DNA of 16,643 bases from Jimgerdemannia flammicorona (GCA_003990745.1 RBNI01003108.1:1-16643); one strand, 5' to 3'; shown: positions 1 to 8,939, numbered from the stretch's first letter. Numbers and translations: made by a program. The notes: generated by a model from the sequence alone, not told the origin.

Positions 1-235
1 TCAAATGACACCAAGATCATCCAATTTGGATGATTATTCATCAAGTTATTGATGTAAACATTTAATTGTCTAATTTGGAAATCAAAACAATGGTTGATTC
101 GAATCCGATTCGAATCCGATTCGAATCCGATTCGAATCCATCCGGATGGGATTCGAATCCCATCCGAGTTGATCCGGATGGGATTCAATCCGAATCAATC
201 CGAATCCAATCCGGATTAAATTGACTTGTTAGGAG
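1..235. repeat. Palindromic/tandem ATCCG-rich repeat tract
   Basis: No coding potential is seen. Positions 16-34 form an inverted repeat (ATCATCCAA, one T, TTGGATGAT). Positions 96-139 hold four exact copies of the 11-mer gattcgaatcc. Positions 143-166 form a perfect 24-bp palindrome centred on GATTCGAATC. From 168 to 217 there are further imperfect GGATT/AATCC motifs. The tract ends abruptly at about 235, where integrase coding sequence begins, so it either lies at a truncation breakpoint or belongs to a separate element. I do not recognise the family. Confidence 0.8.
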
Positions 236-1057
236 CACTACTACTACCCTCAGACTGACGGTCAAACCGAGCGAACCAACAGGACTCTCAAACAGATGCT
301 TAGCATCTTCTGCTGTTACAAGCAAAATGATTGGGACAAGTATCTAGCCCATGCCGAGTTTGCCTACAATAATAGTCAGCAAACCTCCACAAAGAAGACT
401 CCATTTTTCCTGAACCACGGTCAACACCCAAGGACCCCGAGTACCACCACGAAATCAGTAGTCCCAGCAGCCCAAGATCTGACCAAGACCATTTCCAACC
501 TTATGTGAATGACAAGAGATGCTCTCATAGAAGTACAAGACTACCAGACCAAGTACGCAAACTTGAAGTGAAGAAAAGCCTCCTACAATATTGATAACAT
601 GGTTATGCTTAGAACAGACCACCTCCACCCTGACACCCTGGCACAACAACTAGCCAAGAAACTCTGTGCTAGAAGAATTGGACTATACAAGATTGTGGAA
701 AAAATCAGCGAAGTCAACTATAAGTTGTAACTTCCCCACAATATCCGAGTACACCCAGTATTCCATATCAGCCAATTGGTGGACTACCATGAAAACCCAT
801 TCCCTGAGCGTACAGTTCCACCACCACCCCCAATTAGGATCAATGATCATGAGGAATTCGAAATTGAGGAAGTACTTGACCACAAGGTCCGCAAATATCC
901 CAAAACAGTCAAGCGCCTTTTTCTGATCAAGTGGAAGGGTTACCCCACCCATGGCGCCACCTGGAAAAAAGAAGAAGCCCTGAAGAATGCACGTAAAGCC
1001 CTCCAGGACTACATGGAAACACTCACCCCCCAGCAAAGGAAGGAACTACAGCTCTAA
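236..1057 (+). pseudogene. Ty3/Gypsy pol fragment: integrase C-terminus plus chromodomain
   Basis: One reading frame runs from the codon at 236 to the TAA at 1055-1057. It is broken by TGA at 506, TGA at 569 and TAA at 728. It starts at YYYPQTDGQTERTNRTLKQM, which holds the last catalytic Glu of the DDE integrase core, so the first two Asp residues and the zinc finger are lost upstream. Then follow the FAYNNS segment, the linker and the pol C-terminal HPVFHISQLV motif. A chromodomain follows (about 860-1020), with the FEIEEVLDHK start and the LIKWKGYP signature. In chromoviruses this domain reads histone marks and directs integration into heterochromatin. The last stretch to the stop is polar and lysine-rich. 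There is no frameshift, only point stops, so decay is recent or substitution-driven. Confidence 0.92.
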
Positions 1058-1630
1058 GTATAGGAGCATACAGCGAGCAAGAAGGATACCACATATTTTT
1101 ATCTGGAAACATATAATACCAAACATTGTGGAGAAAGGAACACTATGGATAACTAACAAGAAGATACCCAGGCAAAAGAACAATCTAATACAGTATAGCA
1201 AAATGCATTTGAACAACTCCATTTCACACCATCTGTGTCATCTCCACTGGATGATGACAGACGCTTCATGTGAAACTTAGGAAAGCCGACAATGTCAAAA
1301 CCAGTCTAAGTCCATCCACATGACAGATATTGTTACTAGGAATTGCCTCGGATTACAAGAAAAGTCTATTTCCGAGAGGTTTGAACCCCCAGCCGTGACA
1401 ATGGGAGCCCTTGCCCTAGACAAGGATGGCCAGTCCTCACAAATGCGCTAACCAGATAAAAAAAAAGTGGACCAAGACCTGTTAATCCTGTATAACCACA
1501 ACTATGAGTGACAAGATCTTTGAAATCGAAATTTTCTCATGTGACCAACACATGTTCCGCTTACAGCATAGGTCATACATATTGCCAGAAAGTATGACCA
1601 AAGGAAGATCACATCAGATGGGTGAATAAG
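1058..1630 (+). other. Non-coding spacer between pol and accessory ORF
   Basis: About 570 bp after the pol stop without a convincing reading frame; the open stretches here look like chance. An A-rich run at 1457-1465 followed by GTGG is weakly polypurine-like, but no LTR start follows it. The final part leads into the TATA box at 1631. It probably carries the 3' non-coding region of the pol transcript and upstream promoter elements of the accessory ORF. Confidence 0.5.
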
Positions 1631-1638
1631 TATAAATA
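1631..1638 (+). promoter_or_regulatory. TATA box of family 1 accessory ORF
   Basis: TATAAATA followed by CCC, 65 nt before the ATG at 1703. It resembles the LTR TATA of the same element (TATAAATACCCCC at 2845). A pyrimidine-rich stretch (catcccccttttctc) lies between it and the ATG, as is common at fungal transcription starts. It suggests an internal promoter for the downstream ORF. Confidence 0.6.
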
Positions 1639-1702
1639 CCCAAGACAAGAATACCCCGCAACTCTCATCCCCCTTTTCTCACAAAGAAAAGACAAGACAA
1701 GA

Positions 1703-2510
1703 ATGCCTGCCACCCGCCGCCAAACTGTCCACCGTAGCCAGCCCCTCCTAAGCCAGGTTGACCGCCTCTTTGGACACATCCAGGTTGCTATCCAAGGAAG
1801 GAACCGCCACTCAGAGGCCCTTAACCTCTCCAGCCAGGACCTAGGACAGTATGTCCTTGACCGCCGTGAACTTATCGAAAGGGCCTACTTTGCTACCAGC
1901 CACCTAGAAATCTGACATGAATATGAAATCGGGCACCAGCTCCTCCAACCAGGTCTCTGACTGGACTCACCTAGACAGGCATGAGCAAAGACTTGCTAAG
2001 AAGGTCCACCAAATCATGTGCCATGCACCCTTCGTGATCCCCAACCTCAACTACATATAACTGAAGAACTTCCAGAACCTCTCTTTCTCTGAGGTCGATG
2101 AACTAGAGATCAAGGTAGCCCAAGAAGCCAACTCCTGGATCACCCTCAAGTCTACTGACTGCAAACCCTACTGGAGCCCCCTCCTGAATAATAACCCTGA
2201 CCAATGGCTCCAAGGTCTCTCTGACCTCTTTGAAGGACTGCCCATCTGAATGGATATTCCCAGGCATGAAGATCAAGAGCCCTACTTGGATGGCCCCAAC
2301 CGCATCAGATAGAGAACTCCTACACCAGCACCTATTCCAATGCAAGAACCATTTGTAGACCTCATTGACTTCTCTATCTTGGACAGTGAGTCATCTGCAA
2401 CCACCACTCCCCCTGTCCCTGAAGAAGATGGTAATAACCCTGAGGAGGATTCCCCACCTTTCTCTCCCCTGGTTCTCAATTTCTCAATTAATGAGGACAT
2501 TGATTTCTAA
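1703..2510 (+). pseudogene. Family 1 accessory ORF between pol and 3' LTR (unknown function)
   Basis: The ORF starts MPATRRQTVHRSQPLL and is open to a TGA at 1913-1915 at a likely Trp codon (EI-stop-HEYE). The protein-like frame shifts by one base in the overlap around 1917-1960. It then continues in a second frame to the TAA at 2508-2510, crossing a TAA at 2058, a TGA at 2247 and a TAG at 2310. Restored length would be about 270 residues. The N-terminal half is basic and helical-looking. The C-terminal third is proline-rich then acidic, ending FSINEDIDF. No membrane segment, signal peptide, zinc finger or known catalytic motif is visible, so it does not look like an env gene. The stop codon overlaps the polypurine tract. 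I do not recognise the protein. Layout and a short motif suggest kinship with the U3-borne ORF of family 2, which is inference. Confidence 0.65.
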
Positions 2511-2521
2511 GGAGGGAAGGA
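2509..2521 (+). other. Polypurine tract (plus-strand primer site) of family 1
   Basis: AAGGAGGGAAGGA, an uninterrupted purine run lying directly before the LTR start TGTAATAG. This is where RNase H leaves the primer for plus-strand DNA synthesis in LTR retrotransposons. Its exact abutment to TG is the main evidence for the LTR border. Confidence 0.8.
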
Positions 2522-2564
2522 TGTAATAGAACGAGCGAACAGATGGGATGCGACGAATGATGAA

Positions 2565-2602
2565 CGATCATATGACCTGGTGATGACATCATCATATGAT
2601 CG
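2565..2602 (+). repeat. Inverted repeat in family 1 U3
   Basis: CGATCATATGA (2565-2575) and TCATATGATCG (2592-2602) are perfect 11-bp complementary arms around a 16-nt loop, about 45 bp inside the LTR start. It could be a protein-binding palindrome pair or a hairpin. Confidence 0.75.
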
Positions 2603-2844
2603 AGCACGGCATATGAACAAACGAACGATGTGAAACGACATGGAAAAAACGATATCCAGCTTATCCCCAATAATCGGCGCCACAGCAACAGTTGCCACAG
2701 CTGCTGATTATTGCCTAGTAATTGAGGTCCTGATCACAAAGATATTCTTTACCAAAAACCACCTGACAAAGGTTGCGATCACAAACCTCATTATAGTTAC
2801 CAAATTAGTCACTCATACTTAGTCAGAAATCATGGACCAACTTG

Positions 2845-2852
2845 TATAAATA
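2845..2852 (+). promoter_or_regulatory. LTR TATA box (family 1)
   Basis: TATAAATA followed by a C-run, inside the LTR about 320 bp from its start. It probably marks the U3/R boundary, with transcription starting a few tens of bases downstream. Confidence 0.6.
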
Positions 2853-3185
2853 CCCCCCAGTTTCCATCCGAAATAAACCAGTTTTAGTTCAGTCCTTGAT
2901 ATAAGAATCAAGTCCCCCCCACACACACACATTCCCCTGAGTCTTAGTAATGACATCTAAGTGACTCTAGTGTTTCTGACTAAACTCCAGAAGCCTAGCT
3001 AACTTCTACCAGAACTGAGACCAGTATACAAATTCACAAAGACTTAAGTAAACCCATTGAACCTGAATTCCAAGGTGAATTCAGTCTGTGTACAGCAAAG
3101 AACAAGACCCTCGAAATAGGGCACAAGAGAAAGACCTTTGAAAGATAAGGCACTGCTGCTACAACTACTTAAAGTGAGTGCTTCC

Positions 3186-3190
3186 TCAAC
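3186..3190. other. Candidate target-site duplication, left copy (TCAAC)
   Basis: TCAAC here is directly followed by TG (the complement of the LTR terminal CA). It matches TCAAC at 13459-13463, which directly follows the right LTR edge. Five bases is the usual duplication for Ty3/Gypsy elements. I found it by looking near the expected edge, so chance is possible. Confidence 0.5.
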
Positions 3191-3488
3191 TGAAGGCTTT
3201 TTGGTACACATAGTATACTAAGTCCCTAAATAATAGTCTACTTCCCTAATTACCCAAAGGATAAGAGAGGGATAGAAGTGAGAGATATTATAATTTATAC
3301 TAGTGAGGGCTATCTGGACTATGCTAAATATGGGTGTAGCACTAAGTGCTTTGCTGAGTTGGAATGCAGTCACGTAGTATAAGTGTGATCTGATATGTCA
3401 AGAGATCGTCTGACTGCTGAGTCAGTTCACAGTCATGTCATATAAGGCTAATCTAACTATACTATGACTGCTAACCTATTTATGTTTT

Positions 3489-4586
3489 TTAGGCACTGTC
3501 TGGATAGTCTTCGATGACATCACCATCAATTGCTTCATCTCTGATGAAGTAGTTGTCTAGAAAAAGTGGTTTGCGGATTACTTCTCCTTGTTCATTGAGG
3601 TAGTAATATATTGGAACTTTATCTCCGTCCCACAGGATAGCATCATCTGTCTCATATGCTGGATAAGGTATTGGTGGGTGAAGAAGTGGTGCATCATTTT
3701 CACTTTCATCAGATTCACTATCTGCATACCTTCTATAGATTACAGCACTATGAGTTGTAGGGTTGTAGTAAGCTGGCGGCTGTAGTTCATGTTGCTCGTA
3801 CTCGGGTGGTGGAGTAGTTGGTTCAACTTCGAGAGTTGTCTGAAGGTATAGATTGTGTTCTCCAGTCTCTTCATTATAGTTGAAGTAATCAGGGGTGAAT
3901 ACAGGTTGGTATTCATGCCAGTAGTCATTGTCCCAATAAGTCTCATATGTGGTTATGAACTATTGTAAGTTTATTGGCAAAGTTGGTGGTGTGATCAGGG
4001 TTGGTAGAGATCCTTGGCTTGAGGTCATATCGGCGTCAGAAGGATCATTGTCTTCTGCTTTATCTTTGTTGAAGTTGATTATATTGTAGACGTCTTTCAT
4101 GGCATATCCAACTTGGGGCATTCGTAGGATATGGTCATCAGGGTGCAGGAAGGTTCTGTCTGTGGTTTCAATATACTTGAGATACTTGTGGTTGAGTTCT
4201 TGTATCATGTCATTGATTTGGCCATAGGACAGGGTAGCAACCATTTCGCTGGTAGTAACTCAGAGACAGAGAATAAAGGTGCTGTACTCATAGAAGAGTT
4301 CTCGGTGTTTGCGGGTGATAAGCTTCTGGTGTTGAGACATCTGGGTAATGTCTGTGTCATGGTAGTGTTCGACCATGTCTTCCAGGAGACAGCTGATCTG
4401 GTAGTAGCTTGAGATTTGTCCAATTCGGTGGGCCTTGTTAAGCATATTCAGGGCATTCTATCAGGCTTCTACAAAGTAGAGTGGTGCTAGGCTATGGATA
4501 TTCATGAGGGGCAGAGGGGGTGTGGCTCGGTTGACAATGGCATTCCAAATGTCAGCATGGATGCGGTTGTAGATCTCAGTGGTCAT
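3489..4586 (-). pseudogene. U3-encoded accessory ORF, copy A (unknown function)
   Basis: The frame from ATG (4586-4584) to TAA (3491-3489) is 1098 bp, the same as in the other two copies, so the ancestral protein had 365 residues. Stops seen include TGA (4463-4461) followed at once by TAG, a TGA near 4260 and a TAG at 3962-3960. Features in order: a helical, aromatic-rich N-terminal half (GQISSYYQ, KHRELFYEYS), a central segment MVATLSYGQI, an acidic Ser/Asp linker, a Tyr-rich stretch, a proline-rich part with PPPEY and PPAYY, and an acidic C-terminus (LFLDDYFIRDD, then EDY). No signal peptide, transmembrane helix or catalytic motif is seen. The family is unknown to me. The part after the stops reads as protein in one frame, so it decayed by substitution, not by indels. 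Confidence 0.75.
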
Positions 4587-4652
4587 GTTTGTATGTTTTG
4601 AAGTTGTAGTTGTTGTTTGTTTGGTTCTCATTCAGCGTATCTCGGGGCTCGG

Positions 4653-4658
4653 TATATA
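4653..4658 (-). promoter_or_regulatory. TATA box of accessory ORF copy A
   Basis: TATATA (minus: TGCATATATACCGAGC context), 66 nt upstream of the ATG at 4586. The leader to the ATG is A/C-rich (repeated CAAACAAACAACAAC), typical of an unstructured fungal 5' leader. The same arrangement is at 13239-13247 in copy B and at about 15321-15331 in copy C. Confidence 0.6.
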
Positions 4659-4720
4659 TGCATCTGTTCTTGATTAGTAAGATTCCATTTGTATAAACCT
4701 TGTATTCCATGACTTTGTAT

Positions 4721-4758
4721 TGACTCAGCTTTGTGTGCTGTGACTTCTGTTTGACTCA
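4721..4758 (-). promoter_or_regulatory. Two bZIP-type sites (TGACTCA) upstream of accessory ORF, copy A
   Basis: TGACTCA at 4721-4727 and 4752-4758, each followed by GC, lie about 65-100 bp upstream of the TATA box. A third site, TGAGTCA, lies past the ORF at 3418-3424. All three are present unaltered in the other copies (13308-13314, 13339-13345, 12005-12011; and 15226-15232, 15257-15263, 16562-16568). This is the Gcn4/AP-1 consensus. Binding is inferred. Confidence 0.5.
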
Positions 4759-4871
4759 GCTTCGTGATCTTGCAGATGATTTCCAGATTTGTTTGGAGAT
4801 TGCGTGTGATTTCGGTAGCTTGTTCAGAGGATGATGTGTGATTTCTGTGACTTGGAGGTTGTACACTTACA

Positions 4872-4885
4872 ACTCTCCCCTTCTT
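4872..4885 (-). other. Polypurine tract of family 2
   Basis: On the minus strand AAGAAGGGGAGAGT directly precedes the LTR start TGTAAGTG. This fixes the LTR 5' border and therefore places the accessory ORF inside the LTR rather than between pol and LTR. Confidence 0.85.
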
Positions 4886-5300
4886 AGCTTTCGACATCCT
4901 CGTCGGGGCCTTCTAATTTTGTTCTAGTATTGTTACACTATTTGGGAGGTCAAAAGTTCGGTAAAGTCCATTTTTTCAGAAAGTGGCATGCTTATAGTAT
5001 AGTTGCCTAATGCATTGGATTCACACATTAAAGGGTTATATGTTCAATGCCGTATGCCAGAGGTGATTCTGATGTCATTTACTGCTGGAGAATTTCCTCT
5101 AAGGAATCTTCTTAAATGTCTATGCCTCGTTTCCCACCAGTGGTACGGGGAGAATAGGCTGGCTTTCAGTTTTGCTATTTTTTCCAGAGAGTCGGTATTC
5201 TTTTGTTCTTGCTGAGTTCTTGATTAGGTTCATGATAATTATAATGTTCAGGAGGATATAATATATAGTATAAACTGATAGGTGTAGGAGTATTCAGATT
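4886..5300 (-). other. 3' non-coding region of family 2, between pol stop and polypurine tract
   Basis: About 415 bp with no convincing coding sequence on either strand. Open stretches here are short and lack protein-like composition. It probably forms the internal 3' untranslated part of the genomic RNA. Confidence 0.5.
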
Positions 5301-5470
5301 TTAGTTGTTCAAGGAATCGTATTTCTGAACTAAATCGGTAGCATTCTGGAGATTAGTCTTGGGTTCCCATGTTGCATCATAGATCGGATAACCTTTCCAT
5401 TTAATGAGATACTCAGGGTGATTCTTGTGGCCACGTCTGTTGAGGATTTGTTCAACTTCGTATTCTTCCT
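5301..5470 (-). pseudogene. Chromodomain at pol C-terminus
   Basis: Starts at [12 protein letters not shown] (about 5467), contains [17 protein letters not shown] and ends YDSLNN before TAA at 5303-5301. The aromatic cage positions (Tyr in YEVE, Trp in IKWKGY and DATWEP) are present. Such C-terminal chromodomains steer integration to methylated-histone chromatin. The segment upstream has the HPDFNVQHLK motif, with a TGA directly after it. This domain is clearly diverged from that of family 1. Confidence 0.92.
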
Positions 5471-6605
5471 GATTATTAATAATGACAGGTGCAGGTGGTT
5501 TTGTAGTACGGTTCGGGAATAGCTCATCATTATTGTCATTATATCACTTGAGATGTTGGACATTGAAGTCTGGGTGAATCTTAATGGTGTCTGGTAGCAC
5601 CAATTTGTAGGAGGTTGGAGAGACTTATGAAATGACTTCAAATGGTCCAATGAACTTACTGTTCAGTTTTGTAGATAGTCTGTGCTTGAGGTTATCAACT
5701 CAGTATCCTCAGATGTCTAATAGAACTTTTTCTCCAATATCGAAGGTTTCTTCTCGGCGATGTTGGTTAACATACTGTGACTGTTGTTCTTGAGCTCACG
5801 ATAAATTGTCAATTGCGATCTGGCTTAGATTATGCATTTGGAGTAAGAATTCTTCAACAGCTTCAACTGTAGAGGGTTCTTCAGTAGTTCGGATGAGTGT
5901 CAGAGGAGTGTTTGGGTTTTGTCCAGTGTTAGCGAAGAATGGGGTCATTCCAAGAGAGGCTTGCTTGCTGTTATTATAGACAAACTCGACTGCAGTGAGG
6001 TATTCATGCCAATCATCTTGTCTGTAGGAAACATAGTTTCTTAGCATTTGTTTCAGAGTTCAATTCATTCTTTCAGTTTGGCCATCAGTTTTAGGGTGAA
6101 AAGCTGTAGACAGTGCAAGTTTCATTCCAAGGTGTGTGTGGAGGGCTTTCCAAAAATGGCTGGTGAATTTTGGGTCTCAGTCACTAACAATGATCTTAGG
6201 GAGACCATGATAGCGAAAGATATTGTCAAACAAGAGTGTGGCTATGTCTGGTGCTGTTGCAGTGGTGGTGGTTGGCACAAAGTAAGCTTGTTTGCTGAGA
6301 TAGTTCACAAAAACAATAATTGCATCTTTCCCGTTCTTGGTTCAGGGTAGCTGTACAATGAAGTCCATAGAGACTTATTCCCAATTAGCAGATAGTACTG
6401 GGATAGGGTGGAGTAGACCAGGTTTTTCTAGTGTTGAGGACTTGTTTCATTGGCAGGCATCACAGGAAGTGATGTAGGTCTTTAGCTGATCTGCCATGTG
6501 GAGCCAATAGAAGTTTCGGGAGATAACTTCATAGCATTTATCAAATCCTAAGTGTCCAGCTGTAGGGGCATCATGACATTCGAATAAGATAGTCCTTCAG
6601 AGGTC
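5471..6605 (-). pseudogene. Integrase (zinc finger, DDE core, C-terminal domain)
   Basis: The HHCC zinc-binding region includes HDAPTAGHLG and SCDACQ. The DDE core shows Asp in SMDFIVQLP, Asp in IIVSD (followed by TGA, then DPKFTSHFW) and Glu in [12 protein letters not shown] (followed by TGA, then TLKQML). In relatives the residues at these two stops are Arg, so each fits CGA to TGA by loss of a CpG. EFVYNNSKQA and the SH3-like C-terminal part (KFIGPFEVIS, SYKLVLPDT) follow. The enzyme would join the cDNA ends to target DNA. All catalytic residues survive but at least nine stops do too. Confidence 0.93.
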
Positions 6606-7220
6606 TCAGTTGTTTGGAACATACAGTCTGTCCTTGTAGTAGATAGTATTGTCCTTGAGTTGATATTGATTGTACCAGGTATATTTGTCAGTATCATCAC
6701 TGTTCAGGATTTCTTGGAGTGCTTGAGCTTCCTTATTATCAACACATGCTGTGATGATTTGTTCCATGATGGAGTTTGTAACCAGGGTGAGAGTTTGGAT
6801 AACTTCTTTAATAGGTGGTCTGGAGATTGAATCGGCAATAATGTTTTCCTTGCCAGAGCGGTATTGGATTTTATAGTCAAAGTTGGTGAGGACTTTCATC
6901 CATCTGGCTTGCTTTCGAGAAAGAGTAGCCTGGGTCTTAATATTGACTAATGACTTGTGATCAGTCAATATGGTGAAGTGTGCTCCTTTTAGATATAGTC
7001 GCCATTTGATCAGAGTGTCTATGATGGCTAACATTTCCTTCTCATGAGTTGCGTAGTTGATTTCGGCATCATTGAACTTATGGGAGTGATAGGCCACAGG
7101 GTGTCCTTCTTGCATAAGTACTGCTCCAAGGGCTAGGTCAGAGGCATCAGTAGTAACTTCATATGGTAGGGCAGGGTTTGCCACTTGAAGTACTGGGGTG
7201 GTTATCAAGGCATCTTTCAA
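6606..7220 (-). pseudogene. RNase H domain of pol
   Basis: Longest stop-free stretch of the polyprotein (about 204 codons). It contains the RT connection (ALPYEVTTDASDLALGAVLM) and RNase H acidic residues in TTDASD, THEKEML, LTDHKSL and ENIIADSISR, the expected four catalytic carboxylates. It degrades the RNA strand during reverse transcription and cuts the polypurine-tract primer. It ends with the spacer leading to the integrase zinc finger (YYKDRLYVPNN, then TGA). Confidence 0.93.
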
Positions 7221-8065
7221 TGCTTGGAAGACTATGTCCTGTTTGGGTCCCCAATTTGCAAGATTGTTGAAGTCTTTTTCTTATTTCATGGTCCAGGGCT
7301 GTTCTCCTTTCTTGTTATGCTTGGTCATTTGAGTAAGGTCAGTGGCGATTTTGGCAAAGTTGGCAATAAATCGCCTGTAATAGTTTGCTAATCTCAGGAA
7401 TGACTGGAGGTCTTTCAGCTTCTTAGGTCTGGGCCAATCCTTGATTGTGGAGATTTTGCTGGGGTCCACTTTGATTCCATTCAGTGTGACAATGTGTCCA
7501 AGGAATTGAATTTCTTTTAGGAGGAATTCGCACTTGCTGAGTTTTGCAAAGAGTCAGTTTTCTTGGAGTTTCAGTAATACTAGTTCAAGGTGTTCAAGAT
7601 GTTCTTCCAGGGTTTTGCTGAAGACTAGGATGTCATCAATATAGACAACAACGAATTTGTCCAAGTATGGGTGCAGAATGGTATTCATCAGTATCTGGAA
7701 GGTTGCAGGTACATTAGTTAAGCCAAAGGGCATAACCAGAAATTCGAAATGTCCATAGCGAGTTTGGAAGGCTGTCTTGTAGATGTCTTCTTCTTTTATG
7801 GCAATTTGCCAGTAACCATTTCGCAGGTCAAAAGAGCTCATAAATTGTAGGTTGGTAAGCCTATCGAATATTTCATTGATTCTGGGTAGTGGGCAACAGT
7901 TCTTGATGGTCTGTTCATTGAGGTCATGGTAATCAATGCACATTCTCAGGTCTCCTCCTTTCTTGACAACAAAGAGGACTGGTGCACCATAAGGTGATAC
8001 ACTGGGTCTGATGAATACTTATTCCAGAAGTTTGTCAATTTCTTTCTTGAGTGCATCAATTTCTC
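7221..8065 (-). pseudogene. Reverse transcriptase
   Basis: The RT order is complete: [32 protein letters not shown], the first catalytic Asp in [23 protein letters not shown], and YIDD at about 7643-7632 within [13 protein letters not shown]. Then LFAKLSKCEF, FLGHIV and the thumb (FLRLANYYRRFI). Stops fall before VFIRPS (TAA), before LFAKLS (TGA) and before EKDFNN (TAA). Between the thumb and RNase H the usual short linker is replaced by a longer one (EKDFNNLANWGPKQDIVF), in frame. It copies the genomic RNA into cDNA in the virus-like particle. Confidence 0.95.
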
Positions 8066-8918
8066 TCAGAGACATGTGGTAGATTGACTTGAAGGCTGGC
8101 TTGGCATCTGGAATAGTCTTGATGGCATAGTCCACTGCTCATTTGAGAGGTAGGCCTTTTGGAAGCTTCTTCGGAAATATGTCTTGGAATTTCTAGAGTA
8201 GTGGTCTGACATGGCTGTCAATTTTGGAAAAGTCTTCTTCAGAGTTCTCAGGTTCTCCTTTGGATGGATGGATAGAGATAGCAAAGAGAGGGCATTTCTT
8301 GGCCAATTTCTTGAGTTGTAGCTTGTTGATGTGGGTGATCTTTGGTCCAGGGTCACTAGAGTTGAGTGTGTCCTTTTCGTCTTGCAGTTTGAAGTTATGG
8401 CGTCCTTTCTTGATGGTCAGAGAATGGTTTACCCAATTGATCATGGGGTTTTCTTGTTTTAACCATGGAGTTCCAAGGATGATTTCATTGTCAGGGAGTG
8501 GTACAATTTGAAGGGTAACATGTACTCGATAGTCACCAATTCGGAAGGATAGATTGCAGACTTCCTTACTAATGATATGTGAGGTTCTATCAGCTGTGGT
8601 AACTGCTTGAGTTTGTTGTACTGGAGAGGTGAAGACCTTGAGTCTGTTGGCTGTTTCTTCATTGATGAAGTTGCCCAAGGCACCACTGTCTATCATGATC
8701 TTGACAGGTGCTCGATTGACAAAAGCTTTAAGTGTAAGCAGTTTGTCTGATCCAATGGTGGTGATTTCGGTTATAGGAGCTTTCCTTCTATTGGTTCTTC
8801 TTTGAGCCAGTTCATTAACACAAGAGAAGCAATCATCAATCATTTGGGAAGAGTACATTCCAATACCATGGGGGTATCAGCCACTTAGTACATATCCATC
8901 TTCAATTTTCTTGTAGAA
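8066..8918 (-). pseudogene. Retropepsin-type aspartic protease and RT leader
   Basis: The active site reads VKIMIDSGALGNFI (catalytic Asp at about 8690-8688; DSG as in many fungal Gypsy elements instead of DTG). The flap-side segment and the C-terminal EIILGTPWLKQENPMI motif typical of retrotransposon proteases follow. After it come the acidic linker and the conserved stretch KAVDYAIK-like / AFKSIYHMSLRE leading into RT; here TGA replaces a residue before AVDYAI. The protease would cut the polyprotein. The segment starts right after the dUTPase in the same frame, across a TAA and a TGA. Confidence 0.9.
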
Positions 8919-8939
8919 TTATTCTTCTTTATTCATGAT

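Larger units (their letters stand above)
236..3185 (+). mobile_element. 5'-truncated Ty3/Gypsy chromovirus, family 1 (3' half)
   Basis: Read in order on the plus strand: the integrase C-terminal half with chromodomain, a spacer, a TATA box, an accessory ORF, a polypurine tract and an LTR starting TGTAATAG. The 5' LTR, gag, protease, RT and the first part of integrase are missing, because the element begins abruptly inside the integrase core at about 236. The 3' end is not certain: the LTR runs into the left flank of the minus-strand element, whose likely target-site duplication starts at 3186. Several in-frame stops show that the copy is dead. Confidence 0.8.
2522..3185 (+). repeat. 3' LTR of family 1 chromovirus (right border uncertain)
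   Basis: It begins TGTAATAG right after a polypurine tract. It contains a TATA box at 2845-2852 that is followed by a C-run and, further on, AATAAA at 2872-2877. There is a C-run/CA microsatellite near 2913-2931 and a small perfect hairpin (CTGAATTC 3063-3070 with GAATTCAG 3077-3084). No second copy of this LTR lies in the window, so the 3' border cannot be fixed by comparison. The stretch ends against the probable target-site duplication of the minus-strand element. No gene is seen in it. Confidence 0.65.
3191..4871 (-). repeat. 3' LTR of family 2 (left copy)
   Basis: On the minus strand it starts TGTAAGTGTACAACC immediately after a polypurine tract. It matches the right LTR along 3293-4871. 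At the TATA element (AATTTATA, 3292-3299 on plus) similarity stops, so the remaining R/U5-like part (3191-3292) does not match the other LTR except for a shared terminal CCTTCA. The proposed end at 3191 rests on terminal CA, comparable length (1681 versus 1661 bp) and the flanking TCAAC; the part past 3293 is uncertain. It contains the accessory ORF (3489-4586), its TATA box and three TGACTCA-type sites. Confidence 0.8.

Noticed and set aside
96..217. CRISPR-like array
   Set aside because: The repeats are contiguous 11-mers and palindromes without unique spacers of constant size, in a eukaryotic transposon context.
683..1036. Minus-strand open frame opposite the family 1 chromodomain
   Set aside because: The plus strand encodes a clear chromodomain; the antisense frame has no recognisable features.
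1457..1470. Alternative polypurine tract and LTR start upstream of the family 1 accessory ORF
   Set aside because: A-rich run followed by GTGGACC, with no TG-type LTR start; the tract at 2509-2521 touching TGTAATAG is far better.
1703..2510. env-like gene in family 1
   Set aside because: Position after pol fits, but there is no signal peptide, no hydrophobic transmembrane stretch and no furin-like site.
4131..4412. Open frames antisense to the accessory ORF (also at 12700-12999 and 15575-15799)
   Set aside because: They are complementary-strand shadows of the conserved sense frame. They recur only because the ORF is repeated, and the sense frame alone has promoter, leader and constant length.
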